A stretch of 64,000 nucleotides of DNA from Pyxidicoccus trucidator (GCF_010894435.1 NZ_JAAIXZ010000001.1:166006-230005); one strand, 5' to 3'. Counted from the stretch's first letter, positions 17,303-26,221 are shown. Notes: a model not told the origin generated them from the letters alone. Made by a program: numbers and translations.

Positions 17303-19366
17303 TCACAGCGTCTTGAGGTACTCGATGAGGGCCAGACGCTCCGGGTCGGTGAGCACGGAGTTGAACTCGTGTCCGCCGTCATCCTGGCCGAAGGCGTTGG
17401 TGTTGTAGATCTTCCGGTCCTCGAGTTGCTGCCGCGTGCGGGTGGGCGGGGCGAGAACGTTCCAGGTGACAACCAGGTTGCTGAAGAGCACGTTCATCAG
17501 CTCCTGCGCCAGGGGTGTACGGAACTCGTCGCCCGGCTGGCAGTTGATGTACGGCGACACCGTTGGATTCAGGGGCGTGCGCCACTTGCAGGGGATGGTG
17601 TCGTACTTCCAGCCGAGCCTGGTGGAGTCGTAGGCGCGTTGCAGGTCCGTGTCGAAGCCCATGATGACCAGCGGCTGGTCCCAGCGCGGTGGCGCGGAGA
17701 CCCGGCGCCAGATGGGCTTGCGGTCGGCGGGCTTGAGCACCTCCCAGACGTTGGGAACCGAGCCGTTGTGGAAGTACGGCGCGGTGGCCCAGACACCGTA
17801 CAGCGGCGGCGCGAGGTAGCCGAGCTCACGATTGCCACGGATGTGCGGCTGGTTCTGCGGACCACAGTCGTTGGCGGTGCCAGCCGTTGAGGGATAACCG
17901 AAGAAGTTCTTGGCGCCCGCGGACTGCACCGCCGCGTTGTTGGTATTCACCCGGACCGGGTCGGTCCCGATGATGCGCAGCGGGACGATGTAGCTCGCCA
18001 TGCCCTCCAACTCCGGCTTCGCAAGGAAGGCCGGGTCCTTGACGTAGCGAGGCGAGTAGGCCCCATGGCAGCTCGCGCACGAGCCGTTGCCCTGCGGCCG
18101 CGGCACGGTGTTGTTGCGCTCCGGTGCCCACATGTCGAGCTTGTGGAACAGCACCGCCCCCTGCTCGGCCAGCGCCTGGTTGAGGGGCAACGGATAGGGC
18201 GGTGACTTGAGGGAATCCACCCAGGTGTTGAGCGCCGGGCCGTTGTCCCGCATCCAGTCCTGTCCCGCTTCGCTCACCGGCCCCCCGGCGCTTCCGAACA
18301 GGCCGATGAACGGCGTGTAGAACACCATGTCCACGCGCGGCGCATCCATTGGGAAGACGCCGTCGACGAACTTCACTGGCCGGTGCCCCATGTTCCACCA
18401 GGCGGGCGTATCCATTCCGGCGGTCGACCCGGAGTTGATGAGGCCAATCACCTCGGAAGGCGTCAGCAGATTCTCGTCCGGGAACAGGAAGGCGAGGTTG
18501 ATGTCGCTGGCGTTGTTGGTGCCACGGGTGCGGTTGAGGTTCAGGAACGTGGCCAGCGACGCCGGGTAGCCCAGGGGCAACAGGTCACTCAGGAACAGGT
18601 CCAGGTCCGCCAGGCTGCTGCCGCCGCCCACCTGCACCCCGAGGCCCGGGCCATCTCCGGGCTTGCCCACCATGCCGCTGTGGCAGGCGTGACAGGTGAC
18701 ACCGATGCGGCCGCTCCAGCTTCCGTCCGGTTTGCGAAGCTGCGTGAGCATCTGCGGAAGCTGCCCGCTCCCGCCATTGGAGAGATTCGGAAGCTGCCCG
18801 GGCAACGGATAGGGATTGCGCGCGGTGCTCAGCCCCGACCCGTAGCGCTGGGAGACCAGGGCGTCGAAGTTGTCGGGACGAAAGGGAAAGCCCCAGACGC
18901 GCCACAGCTCGTTGTACTGCGCCGCGGTGAAGGTGGCGATGCCGAACGCCGACTCGGGCAGCGTGTAGTTGGTGCCGGTAAACAGCACGCCCACGCCGGG
19001 ATGGCCGTTGGTCAGCAGCCCCTCGCCATGAGCGAAGCGCGCGCGCAGCTCGCCACAGGTCCTCGCCGCTCCTTGCTCTTGCACTGCCTCCGGGTCGACA
19101 TGACAGTTCTTCCAGTAGGCATTGAAGTGCACCGCCCGACCATCACTGATACCGGGCTGCACCAGGGTTCGAGGGTCCACCGGCAAGAGCGCACTGTCCG
19201 GCTTGCCATAGCAGAAATCCCACTGCACCGAGCCGCCTCGACTGCTCCCCAGCAAATCACTCGCGGCACTGACGCCAGGCACCGCCAACGTCGCCATGAC
19301 AGACAGCATGCGAACGAATGGCACGGCGGCCCTGCTTCTTACGAACGGCATTCTCTCGACGGGCAT
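17303..19366 (-). CDS. RoxA/RoxB-like diheme c-type rubber (polyisoprene) oxygenase
   Basis: 687 residues. The start at 19366 has a perfect AGGAGG site and gives a Sec signal peptide (hydrophobic core MLSVMATLAVPGVSA). Two c-type haem sites are present: CHACH (C225, C228, H229) and CASCH (C430, C433, H434). The APYFHNGSVPNVWEVL block is typical of the diheme peroxidase/MauG-related fold. Total length and the ~205-residue spacing of the haem sites agree well with the rubber oxygenases RoxA and RoxB, which cleave poly(cis-1,4-isoprene) outside the cell. Homologues are known from myxobacteria. A different diheme oxidase is the alternative. The gene stands alone, with no latex-degradation partners nearby. 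Confidence 0.8.
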   Translation of the reverse strand: MPVERMPFVRSRAAVPFVRMLSVMATLAVPGVSAASDLLGSSRGGSVQWDFCYGKPDSALLPVDPRTLVQPGISDGRAVHFNAYWKNCHVDPEAVQEQGAARTCGELRARFAHGEGLLTNGHPGVGVLFTGTNYTLPESAFGIATFTAAQYNELWRVWGFPFRPDNFDALVSQRYGSGLSTARNPYPLPGQLPNLSNGGSGQLPQMLTQLRKPDGSWSGRIGVTCHACHSGMVGKPGDGPGLGVQVGGGSSLADLDLFLSDLLPLGYPASLATFLNLNRTRGTNNASDINLAFLFPDENLLTPSEVIGLINSGSTAGMDTPAWWNMGHRPVKFVDGVFPMDAPRVDMVFYTPFIGLFGSAGGPVSEAGQDWMRDNGPALNTWVDSLKSPPYPLPLNQALAEQGAVLFHKLDMWAPERNNTVPRPQGNGSCASCHGAYSPRYVKDPAFLAKPELEGMASYIVPLRIIGTDPVRVNTNNAAVQSAGAKNFFGYPSTAGTANDCGPQNQPHIRGNRELGYLAPPLYGVWATAPYFHNGSVPNVWEVLKPADRKPIWRRVSAPPRWDQPLVIMGFDTDLQRAYDSTRLGWKYDTIPCKWRTPLNPTVSPYINCQPGDEFRTPLAQELMNVLFSNLVVTWNVLAPPTRTRQQLEDRKIYNTNAFGQDDGGHEFNSVLTDPERLALIEYLKTL

Positions 19367-20210
19367 GAGTTCCTCCTGCTTCGCGGTGTGCGCCCGCTTC
19401 GCCACCGCCACGGCGCGGTGGGAAGCAGGTGGAACCCACCACGGAGCCACCATCACGTCGGCGGCGACCGCAGCGGGCTTTTCTGACGGCGAGGCAGAAG
19501 AAGCGCGCGGAGGTTCATCGTCGGGCGCCTCGCTGAGCGCGTCCGCCAAGCCATGCTCACGGCGCCCATGTCGCGCGCCCCGGACTGGGGGAGCACGAGG
19601 CTTGCGACCCGCTCGGCGACCGAATGGGTCTCTCGCCCTGTCATGGCGTGGCTTTGCGGCGCATCGTCGTCGAGACGATAGGCCGTTGTTGGCACTCCGT
19701 CAATAACGGATGACCAGAGCTTCAAGGCAGCCCTATGGCAGCGGTTGCCCTCTCTGCCAAGCTGAGTGAGACAGCAGCCTGAAGAAGCGCGGCCCGCCGG
19801 CGAAGGTGCCCGACGCGAGCGCCCGGCGAGTCGCCGAGCAGGAGAAGGAACTGGCACGGGCCCAGGTGCGGCTCAAGCGCGCCGAGGCCCTGCTGGACCT
19901 CCAGAAAAAGCATCGGAAATCCTGGGAGTGGAGTTGCCCAAGCCCGACGAGGAGCCCTGATGCGCGTGGCGGTGCGGCTCGAACAAGGCATCCAGCCACT
20001 CGGGACTCAAGGCACGCTGCATGTAGCTGTTCGCCGTGCCCCGTCCTGGGTTCGAACTGCCCCTCGCTCTGGCAACGCCCCCGTCCTGACCAGCTCGGTG
20101 TCGGGACGGGGTGCAGCGAGCAGTAACGAAGGTGATGCGCTACGACCAAGTCAATGACTCGGCCATGGACGTCCGCCGCTGAGCCCGCGGCGCCCGAGCG
20201 TGCAGAGAGG
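19367..20210. other. 844-bp stretch without an intact gene
   Basis: Upstream of the RoxA-like start (ribosome binding site at its left edge) lies ~400 bases of GC-rich sequence with no recognisable protein. A transposase fragment follows at 19779-19960. The remaining ~250 bases, which end at the 3' end of a small lipoprotein gene, show no coding pattern. The promoter of the RoxA-like gene must lie in the first part, but I cannot point to it. Confidence 0.4.
19779..19960 (+). pseudogene. Transposase-like fragment with one-base frameshift
   Basis: The frame reads LKKRGPPAKVPDASARRVAE, then a coiled coil (LARAQVRLKRAEALLDLQKK). After a CAGAAAAAG run at about 19901-19909 the sensible reading shifts by one base to ASEILGVELPKPDEEP and a stop. 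The coiled coil plus QKKxSEILG pattern is found in short transposase subunits of myxobacterial insertion sequences. Both a start and the rest of the element are missing. Confidence 0.55.
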
Positions 20211-20498
20211 TCAAGGACAGCCGCAGAACCAGTACTCGGAGAAGGGCAGCCCCGTGCACCCGCTCTCGACAATCCTCCCGTCACAGTAGTGATACGCCAG
20301 GCCGCAATTCACACCGTTGTCGTAGAAGTACTGGGCATAGTGGACCTGGTTGTGACTGCACATCGCCATGGCGCTCACCTCGTCCCGGGACTCGGGCGGA
20401 GCGGCAGGGAGCGTGGCGTCGTCCGGGGCCTCCTCCATCCCGCCCCCGCAACCCGCGACCAGCCCTGCAAACATTAGCGCTCCGATCAATCCTCGCAT
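20211..20498 (-). CDS. Small Cys-containing lipoprotein
   Basis: 95 residues starting at 20498 behind an AGGAGG site. MRGLIGALMFAGLVAGCGGG is a lipoprotein signal with lipobox Val-Ala-Gly-Cys. The mature part has an acidic/Pro-rich linker (EEAPDDATLPAAPP) and a compact Cys- and aromatic-rich C-terminal domain (MCSHNQVHYAQYFYDNG, HYCDG, CTGLPFSEYWFCGCP). The protein stops on CGCP. No family is recognised. Size and layout resemble the lipoproteins at 13311 and 53246. Confidence 0.75.
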   Translation of the reverse strand: MRGLIGALMFAGLVAGCGGGMEEAPDDATLPAAPPESRDEVSAMAMCSHNQVHYAQYFYDNGVNCGLAYHYCDGRIVESGCTGLPFSEYWFCGCP

Positions 20499-20687
20499 GC
20501 ATCCTCCTGGTGTGAAGCCTCGTGAGAGGCACACAGAGGATAGCTCGGATTCTGGGATTGAATAGTGGTTCGTCCTGCCCATCTCTGGCGGTTGGTACGC
20601 CAGGCCCCAAAATCCCAGGCGCGAGCCACAACGTGATGGGCCGCCCGGTGCACTGGCAATCGGAGTACCGTCGTGCCTGGAGGCTTC

Positions 20688-22442
20688 ATGAATCCCCATC
20701 GCACCCTTGCCCTCTTCGTGGCCGCCACCGCAGCCGTATGCGCGACGGGCTGCGTGCGCCGCGCCGACCCCTCCCCTGCCGTGCCAGCCCCGAGCGCGAA
20801 AGCCGCCGGGGCCCCAGTCACGCTCCACGTGCTCGCGCTCAAGGCCTATGTGTACCGGGAGCCCCACCGTCAGGCGCCTCCCTCCGTGTCGCTGCCCATC
20901 TCGACGTCTGTCGTCGTGGCCGCGGACACGACCCGGAGCGCGGACGGAGTGTCCTTCCGGCGCATCGTGGGCGGTCCGGGTGACGGCGGGTTCGTTGCCC
21001 AGGAGGACCTGGGCGACGCGCCTCCGACAGCGTGGCAAAGCCTCGAACAGGCACGCACCCTGCTGGGCGAAGGCAAGCTGGACGCGGCCGTGGCCTGGGG
21101 CGAGCGGTCGGCCGCGCTCGATGCTTCATCACGTGAAGCGTGGGACCTGCTCGCGGCCATCCATGATGCGCGCGGGGACGTCGTCCAGGCGCGGGCGGTC
21201 TACGCCCGTCGCTCGCGGCTTCCCGCGCAGCCTGCTCCCGTGGAGGAAGTGGCTTCGGGCTCCCGCGCCGCCGCGGGCGAGCAGCGGTACATCGCCGCGA
21301 CGAAGCTGCGCGTGCGCGCGAGTCCCTCCCGCACGGCGAAGGTCGTCTCCGAGCTTGTCCTGAACACGCCGGTCGACGTGCTCGGGCTGGAGGGAGACTT
21401 CGCGAAGGTCGCTTGGACGTCCCAGTCCAAGGACGTATGGATCGTCGACCTCTCCGCCGACGCAGCCCGGAGCGCGGAGGAGGCCGCCGAGCGGAGGATG
21501 GGCTACGTGGGCGCAGACTACCTCGTGTCCAAACCCTCCACGCGCGAGGAGCTCCTGGCACGCGCCGCGGAGGCAGAGCCTGAAGGCCGCTTTGTCGAGG
21601 CGGCGAGGGCCCTGGAGCGCGCCTCCCTCGTCACCCCGAATGATGGCACGCTGCTCGGGCGGCTGACGCGCGTCGCAGCCTCGGCGAAGCTCTATCCCCT
21701 TGCCGCCAGCGCCGCGCTGAAGACGGTGGCCCTCGCGTCCACCCCCGCCTCCTCCGGACGGCAGACGAACGGGCCCGTGGAGATGGCGATGTACTTCGGA
21801 TGTGTCCGGCCGCCCCCCCTGGAGCCTGAAAGCGCCTGCACCGCGAAGTTCGACTCGCTGGGCACGTGCGCGCCCTGCGGCCCGGCGAGCTCGGAAATCG
21901 ACAGAACGGGGAATGAGACGCCGGAGGAGTTGGAGGAGATGCAGCGAAGCGACGAGGCCAATCAGGAAAGCCACCGGGAGTCGCTCGCGGAGCATACGAA
22001 GGAGAAGCAGCAACTGGCGAAGGAGACCTCGGCGCTGCGGCGCAAGTTTCCCAGTGGTCCCTGGGTGCGAGCGCGCATCCAGGGCTCCCGCGAGCTGAAT
22101 GCGAAGGGCAGCCGGGTGTTCGTGTACGCGCTCTCGTTCGGCGTCACGAGCGCATGCGACTCGCACACCAGCCGCATCGGCTACGACGCAATCCGATTTC
22201 CCGTGGAGGCGCGCCCCTGGCCCGACGAAGGCGAGTCGCTCGAGGTATGGGCCACGGGCGGCGGCTACGAGAACGTCCTCTACGGCGTCGTCGCGGCGGC
22301 GGCCAAAGAGGAGGCCCGGGACCTCATCCGAGGGGACCGGACCCCTTCTGGCAACACCTACTACCTCGGCTCCCCCGAGGACATGGTGCCCAAGCCCTTC
22401 ATCGCCGGCCCCTGGCATGACTGTGGTTGCTGCGGGTGTTGA
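20688..22442 (+). CDS. SH3-domain-containing lipoprotein with TPR-like and Cys-rich regions
   Basis: 584 residues from the ATG at 20688; a GTG at 20673 is possible but precedes the signal peptide. ALFVAATAAVCATGCVRR is a lipoprotein signal with lipobox Ala-Thr-Gly-Cys. An SH3-like segment is seen around residues 45-110. TPR-like helices follow (SLEQARTLLGEGKLDAAVAW), then a bacterial SH3 domain (IAATKLRVRASPSRTAKVVSEL) and a second helical repeat (EPEGRFVEAARALERAS). After that come a Cys-Pro-rich region (FGCVRPPP, CAPCGP), a charged coiled coil and a C-terminus ending HDCGCCGC. It is probably a periplasmic or outer-membrane protein binding peptidoglycan or partners. Its exact role is unknown. 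Confidence 0.8.
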   Translation: MNPHRTLALFVAATAAVCATGCVRRADPSPAVPAPSAKAAGAPVTLHVLALKAYVYREPHRQAPPSVSLPISTSVVVAADTTRSADGVSFRRIVGGPGDGGFVAQEDLGDAPPTAWQSLEQARTLLGEGKLDAAVAWGERSAALDASSREAWDLLAAIHDARGDVVQARAVYARRSRLPAQPAPVEEVASGSRAAAGEQRYIAATKLRVRASPSRTAKVVSELVLNTPVDVLGLEGDFAKVAWTSQSKDVWIVDLSADAARSAEEAAERRMGYVGADYLVSKPSTREELLARAAEAEPEGRFVEAARALERASLVTPNDGTLLGRLTRVAASAKLYPLAASAALKTVALASTPASSGRQTNGPVEMAMYFGCVRPPPLEPESACTAKFDSLGTCAPCGPASSEIDRTGNETPEELEEMQRSDEANQESHRESLAEHTKEKQQLAKETSALRRKFPSGPWVRARIQGSRELNAKGSRVFVYALSFGVTSACDSHTSRIGYDAIRFPVEARPWPDEGESLEVWATGGGYENVLYGVVAAAAKEEARDLIRGDRTPSGNTYYLGSPEDMVPKPFIAGPWHDCGCCGC

Positions 22443-22459
22443 GGTGCCTGCTGGCTGGA

Positions 22460-22515
22460 AACGGTGTCGCCCGGCCTGTCTCTTCCCGTCAGGAGGGGGC
22501 GTTCATGCCCCCCAT
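22460..22515 (+). repeat. 56-bp palindrome-containing repeat, copy B
   Basis: Near-identical to 13236-13291 (one base different), in the same orientation, again with the GGGGGC-GTTCAT-GCCCCC stem-loop. It lies in the short gap between the 3' ends of the convergent SH3 lipoprotein and SDR genes. There it could also act as a transcription terminator. Confidence 0.7.
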
Positions 22516-22529
22516 GCAGCGACGCTTGC

Positions 22530-23273
22530 TCACGCCGACCGAACCAGCGCAACCGCGTCGGGGCCCGCGGGGAAACGGAGCTTCTCCGACGTGTCGTTCG
22601 CGGCGTGCCAGACCGCTTCGGCCACGTCGGACTCGCGCGTCACCGCGGCCGGCTGCCCGAATGAGGCGAAGATGCGCTGTGCGAAAGGCGCATACGCCTC
22701 GGGGAACAGCCCTTCCATGCGGGGGCCGCCGTTGCTCGTGAAACGGGTGCTCGGGCAATAGCCCGGCTCGACGAGCTTCACGCGCAGGTTGAAGGCCTCG
22801 AGCTCGAACGCGAGCGACGCCGTGAACCCTTCGATGGCCACCTTGCTCGCGGTATACACAGCCACCAGCGGCATCGGCGCCAGCGTCGCGCTGGACGTCA
22901 CGTTCACGACCACTCCCGACCTGCGTGCGCGAAACCGGGGCAGCACCGCCTGCGTCATTGCCATCACCCCGAAGACGTTGGTCTCGAACACGTCACGCAC
23001 CGTGGCCATCGGCGTGGCCTCGAAGGCCCCCATGAGCCCGATGCCCGCGTTGTTGACGAGCACGTCGATGGGCCCGCTCGCCTCCAGCGCCGCCGCGATG
23101 CTCTCGGGCTTCGTCACGTCGAGCGGCACCACGCGCAGCCGGTCCGAACGAGGGAGGACGTCCTCGCGTGGCGTTCGCATGGTAGCGACCACGTTCCAGC
23201 CCTGCGCGTGAAAGTGGCGCGCGGTCTCGAGTCCGTAGCCGGAGGAGCAACCCGTGATGAGCACCGTCTTCAT
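22530..23273 (-). CDS. Short-chain dehydrogenase/reductase
   Basis: 247 residues beginning MKTVLITGCSSGYGLETARH: classical SDR TGxxxGxG. NNAG is intact, NVTSSA carries the catalytic Ser, and YTASK is the Tyr-x-x-x-Lys active site. The pattern matches SDRs that reduce small carbonyls (oxidoreductases of the retinol-dehydrogenase-like group). The start at 23273 was chosen at the Rossmann fold. It is divergent from an AraC-type regulator (23476), its probable controller. Confidence 0.9.
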   Translation of the reverse strand: MKTVLITGCSSGYGLETARHFHAQGWNVVATMRTPREDVLPRSDRLRVVPLDVTKPESIAAALEASGPIDVLVNNAGIGLMGAFEATPMATVRDVFETNVFGVMAMTQAVLPRFRARRSGVVVNVTSSATLAPMPLVAVYTASKVAIEGFTASLAFELEAFNLRVKLVEPGYCPSTRFTSNGGPRMEGLFPEAYAPFAQRIFASFGQPAAVTRESDVAEAVWHAANDTSEKLRFPAGPDAVALVRSA

Positions 23274-23475
23274 GACCACCCTCCCGCGTTGAGCAACAGG
23301 CCAGCCAGTTCGTCGCCTCTTCCCGGAAGAGCAGTCATTGTCGCCCGGAATCCGTACGTTGCCTTCATGTCGACTCCTTGCCGCGATTCGCGCGGCGTCG
23401 ATGGTCCCAAGGTACTTGCGGCCGACAGGACTCTCCACCACGTATGGTCCGTATTTCTTTTGCTAGAGTCCGGCC

Positions 23476-24372
23476 ATGACCGACCCGCTCTCGGAAGTCA
23501 TCGCCCTGCTTCAGCCACGAGCCGTCTTCTCGAAGGGCATCAGCGGAGCGGGCCGCTGGGGTGTTCGCTACTCGGACTTTGGCCAGCCGAGCTTCTGTGC
23601 CGTGCTCGAAGGGCGCTGCCGACTCGCTGTCGACGGCCAGCCCGCCCTCACGCTCGAGGCGGGCGATTTCGTACTCCTGCCGGCGACGCCGGGCTTCACC
23701 ATGTCCGGCTTCGAGCCGGTGACCCCCGAGCGCATCGACCCCAAGGTGACGCCCTCTCCGAAGGGTGAGGTGCGTTACGGCACGCGTGGCGGCCGTCCCG
23801 ACGTGCGCCTGCTCGGCGGTTACTTCGTCTTCGACTCGCCTGACGCGGCCCTGATGGTGTCATTGCTCCCGGCCCTGGTGCACGTGCGCGGCGTGGAGCG
23901 GCTCTCCGTGCTGGTACGACTCGTCGGCGACGAGACGAGCGAGCAGCGCTCGGGCCGCGACCTCGTGCTCACGCGGCTCGTGGAGCTACTGCTCATCGAG
24001 GCGCTGCGGTCGACCTCGAGCGACGACGCGCCTCCGGGGCTCCTGCGCGGCCTGGCGGATGCGCGGCTCGCACCCGCGATACGGCAGATGCACGGTCACC
24101 TCACGCGGCCATGGACGGTGGCGCAGCTCGCGAAGAGCGCGGCGCTCTCGCGCTCGGCGTTCTTTGATCGCTTTACGCGCACCGTGGGTCTGCCCCCGAT
24201 GGAGTACCTGCTGGACTGGCGGATGGCCGTTGCGAGGGGGCTGCTTCGCCGCCGGGAACTCGCCATCGCCGAGGTCGCCGAGCGCGTCGGGTACAGCTCG
24301 GCGAGCACCTTCAGCACGGCGTTCAGTCGACACGTGGGCCAGTCTCCGGGCCGCTATGCGCGGGCAATGTAG
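23476..24372 (+). CDS. AraC-family regulator with N-terminal cupin (cupin_6) domain
   Basis: 298 residues. The N-terminal cupin-like ligand domain has FCAVLEGRCRLAVDGQPAL, then LEAGDFVLLPATPGF. The C-terminal AraC DNA-binding domain has WTVAQLAKSAALSRSAFFDRF and IAEVAERVGYSSASTFSTAF, ending GQSPGRYARAM. The layout matches the AraC cupin_6 group that typically sits beside and controls an oxidoreductase gene. Here the SDR gene at 22530-23273 is divergent with 202 bases between starts. Confidence 0.92.
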   Translation: MTDPLSEVIALLQPRAVFSKGISGAGRWGVRYSDFGQPSFCAVLEGRCRLAVDGQPALTLEAGDFVLLPATPGFTMSGFEPVTPERIDPKVTPSPKGEVRYGTRGGRPDVRLLGGYFVFDSPDAALMVSLLPALVHVRGVERLSVLVRLVGDETSEQRSGRDLVLTRLVELLLIEALRSTSSDDAPPGLLRGLADARLAPAIRQMHGHLTRPWTVAQLAKSAALSRSAFFDRFTRTVGLPPMEYLLDWRMAVARGLLRRRELAIAEVAERVGYSSASTFSTAFSRHVGQSPGRYARAM

Positions 24373-24520
24373 TAGCGCGGGTACTCGCGCAGCAGGCGTC
24401 GAGCGTGGGACACCGTGCTGCACTCGGCACCTCTCGAGTCCCCCAGCGACTCCAGAGCGCGGTGGCGAAGCCGAGCGCTGCTCTCGCAGCGGAGGCCGAG
24501 AGGAGGCGCTCTCGCTGCGT
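24373..24520. other. Short convergent intergenic region
   Basis: 148 GC-rich bases between the ends of the AraC and TetR genes. Repeated CTCTCGC/GCGAGAG motifs can form several alternative stems, so it may terminate both genes. No single clear hairpin stands out. Confidence 0.3.
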
Positions 24521-25072
24521 TCACGGCCGTAGGCCGGTGAGCGCGAGGCGCAGCACCCGGCGCGCGGTGAGCGGCTCGTCTTCGTTGGCGACGGCGATCG
24601 CGTTCGCCAGCATCATCAGGTCCTCCGTTGTGACGCCAGCGTGAATCGCGCCCGCCGATAGCGCCCGTGCCACCAGAACGTTCAACACTTCGAGCAGCAT
24701 GTCGGTGCAGCAGATTTCTTCGGCCGAGAGGCCATCCGGGCCGGTCAGCAGCGCAGCGGCGAGCCCGCGGTGGGTCGCCGTGTAGACCGTCAGTTCCTCG
24801 AGCCAGGTCGCCAACTCGGAGACGGGGTCCTCGCCCGGTTGCGCGGCTGCCCGCGCACAGAGCTGCGCGACGCCATCGCGGAATACCGCCTCCAACAGCG
24901 CCTGCCGCGACGGGAAGTGCCGGTGCAGGGTCGCCGAGCCTACCCCCGCGCGCCGCGCGATCTCCTCGAGCGACGCCTGTGCGCCATCCCTGCCGACCAG
25001 CTCCGCGGCGGCCGCGACAATCCGCTCCCGGTTGCGTCGCCCGTCCGCTCGCAACGGCTTCACACGCTCCAC
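24521..25072 (-). CDS. TetR-family transcriptional repressor
   Basis: 183 residues. The N-terminal TetR helix-turn-helix reads NRERIVAAAAELVGRDGAQASLEE, then IARRAGVGSATLHRHFPSRQALLEAVF. The C-terminal domain (WLEELTVYTATHRGLAAALL) fits the TetR_C33-like/SCO1402-type ligand domain. It is divergent from an NmrA-like oxidoreductase, with two palindromes in the 105-base gap, so it almost certainly represses that gene and itself. Confidence 0.92.
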   Translation of the reverse strand: MERVKPLRADGRRNRERIVAAAAELVGRDGAQASLEEIARRAGVGSATLHRHFPSRQALLEAVFRDGVAQLCARAAAQPGEDPVSELATWLEELTVYTATHRGLAAALLTGPDGLSAEEICCTDMLLEVLNVLVARALSAGAIHAGVTTEDLMMLANAIAVANEDEPLTARRVLRLALTGLRP

Positions 25073-25100
25073 TGCGATGTTCTCCTCAGGTGAACCTTCC

Positions 25101-25159
25101 TTGACAAACGGGGTACCCCTCCATATTCAACCACGAAAATAAACGGTGGGGTCCCCCAC
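25101..25159 (+). promoter_or_regulatory. Promoter with two palindromic operator candidates (TetR/NmrA gap)
   Basis: TTGACA at 25101-25106 and CATATT at 25122-25127 form a good -35/-10 pair with 15-base spacing for the rightward NmrA gene. The spacer holds the perfect palindrome GGGGTACCCC (25110-25119). A second near-palindrome, GTGGGGTCCCCCAC, lies at 25146-25159. A repressor bound at the first would block RNA polymerase directly. These are the likely sites for the TetR protein encoded on the left. Confidence 0.65.
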
Positions 25160-25177
25160 TTACGAAAGGAGCTGCCC

Positions 25178-26092
25178 ATGAGCAGCACCGCTCCCGTTCT
25201 CGTCACCGCCGCCACAGGGCGGCAGGGCGGCGCCACCGCCCGGGCGCTGCTGGCCGAAGGCAGCACCTCGGTGCGCGTGATGGTGCGCAATCCAGAGGCG
25301 CCAAACGCCAAGGCCCTCGCGGCGGCTGGCGCCGAGGTGGTCGTCGGGGACCTCGACGAGCCGGCGTCGTTGCGCGCCGCCTGCGCCGGGGCGCGGGCGG
25401 TCTTCTCGATGCAGTCGCCGATCCTCTCCGCGACCGGTGTCGACTACAGCAAGGAGCGCCAGCAAGGGAGGAACCTCGTCGAGGCCGCGCTTGCCGAAGG
25501 CGTCGGGACGTTCGTGCACACCGCGACGTCCGGTGTCGGCGACCACCGCAACGTCGAGGGCTGGGCGGAGGGGCGCTGGAAGTCGCACGAGGAGTACTGG
25601 GAGAACAAGCTTGCCACCTGCGACCTCGTACGCAACGCGGGTTTCAAGAGCTGGACCCTCATCCTGCCCGCCACCTTCATGGATCAACCCATGTTGGATC
25701 CCGCCTGCTTCGTCGACGGGCGCCGGTTGCTCACGGTGATCAGGACCGACCTGCCCATCGCGCTGGTCGCGCCGGAGGACATCGGCAAGGCGGGCGCGGC
25801 GGCGATCAACGCTCCCGCGACGTTCAACGGAGTGACGCTGCAGCTCGCGGGTGACCTGCTCACGCTTCCTCAGGTCGCCGAGGTCCTCTCGCGCCTCGAC
25901 GGCAAGGAGTACGTCGTCCAGTCCGGCACGGTCGAGGAGGCCGTCGCGGCCGGCCTGCATCCCGGCGTGGCGCGAGGCCTGACGTACATGAACGTCGCCC
26001 CGGTGCTGGCACGACCCGAGCTCGCGCGTTCCTACGGCCTTTCGCCCACGAGCTTCGAGACCTGGGCGCGCCAGCGTCGCGAGCTGACCTGA
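25178..26092 (+). CDS. NmrA-family NAD(P)-binding oxidoreductase
   Basis: 304 residues starting after an AAGGAG site. The N-terminus reads VLVTAATGRQGGATARALL, the NmrA/atypical-SDR Rossmann motif. FVHTATSGVGDH, SWTLILPATFMDQP and the C-terminal HSCARG-like segments follow. Such proteins act either as NADPH-sensing regulators or as quinone oxidoreductases of the QOR2 type. Control by the divergent TetR gene suggests induction by a small molecule, perhaps a quinone or toxic carbonyl compound. Confidence 0.88.
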   Translation: MSSTAPVLVTAATGRQGGATARALLAEGSTSVRVMVRNPEAPNAKALAAAGAEVVVGDLDEPASLRAACAGARAVFSMQSPILSATGVDYSKERQQGRNLVEAALAEGVGTFVHTATSGVGDHRNVEGWAEGRWKSHEEYWENKLATCDLVRNAGFKSWTLILPATFMDQPMLDPACFVDGRRLLTVIRTDLPIALVAPEDIGKAGAAAINAPATFNGVTLQLAGDLLTLPQVAEVLSRLDGKEYVVQSGTVEEAVAAGLHPGVARGLTYMNVAPVLARPELARSYGLSPTSFETWARQRRELT

Positions 26093-26128
26093 CCGCCGGC
26101 CTGAACCTGTCCCCTGTGTTCACCTACT

Positions 26129-26171
26129 CCGGCTTTGCGCCGGCCCGGGGCGCGCCCGCAGCGGGGGCGCG
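26129..26171. terminator. Two adjacent GC-rich hairpins between convergent genes
   Basis: CCGGC-TTTGC-GCCGG (26129-26143) and CGCGCCC-loop-GGGCGCG (26151-26171) lie between the ends of the NmrA gene and the convergent DUF1801 gene. Factor-independent termination is plausible, though no U tract follows. Confidence 0.45.
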
Positions 26172-26221
26172 TGGTGGCGCTGGCATCCGCTCACACCACG
26201 CACGCACCTCGCACTGGCCGC

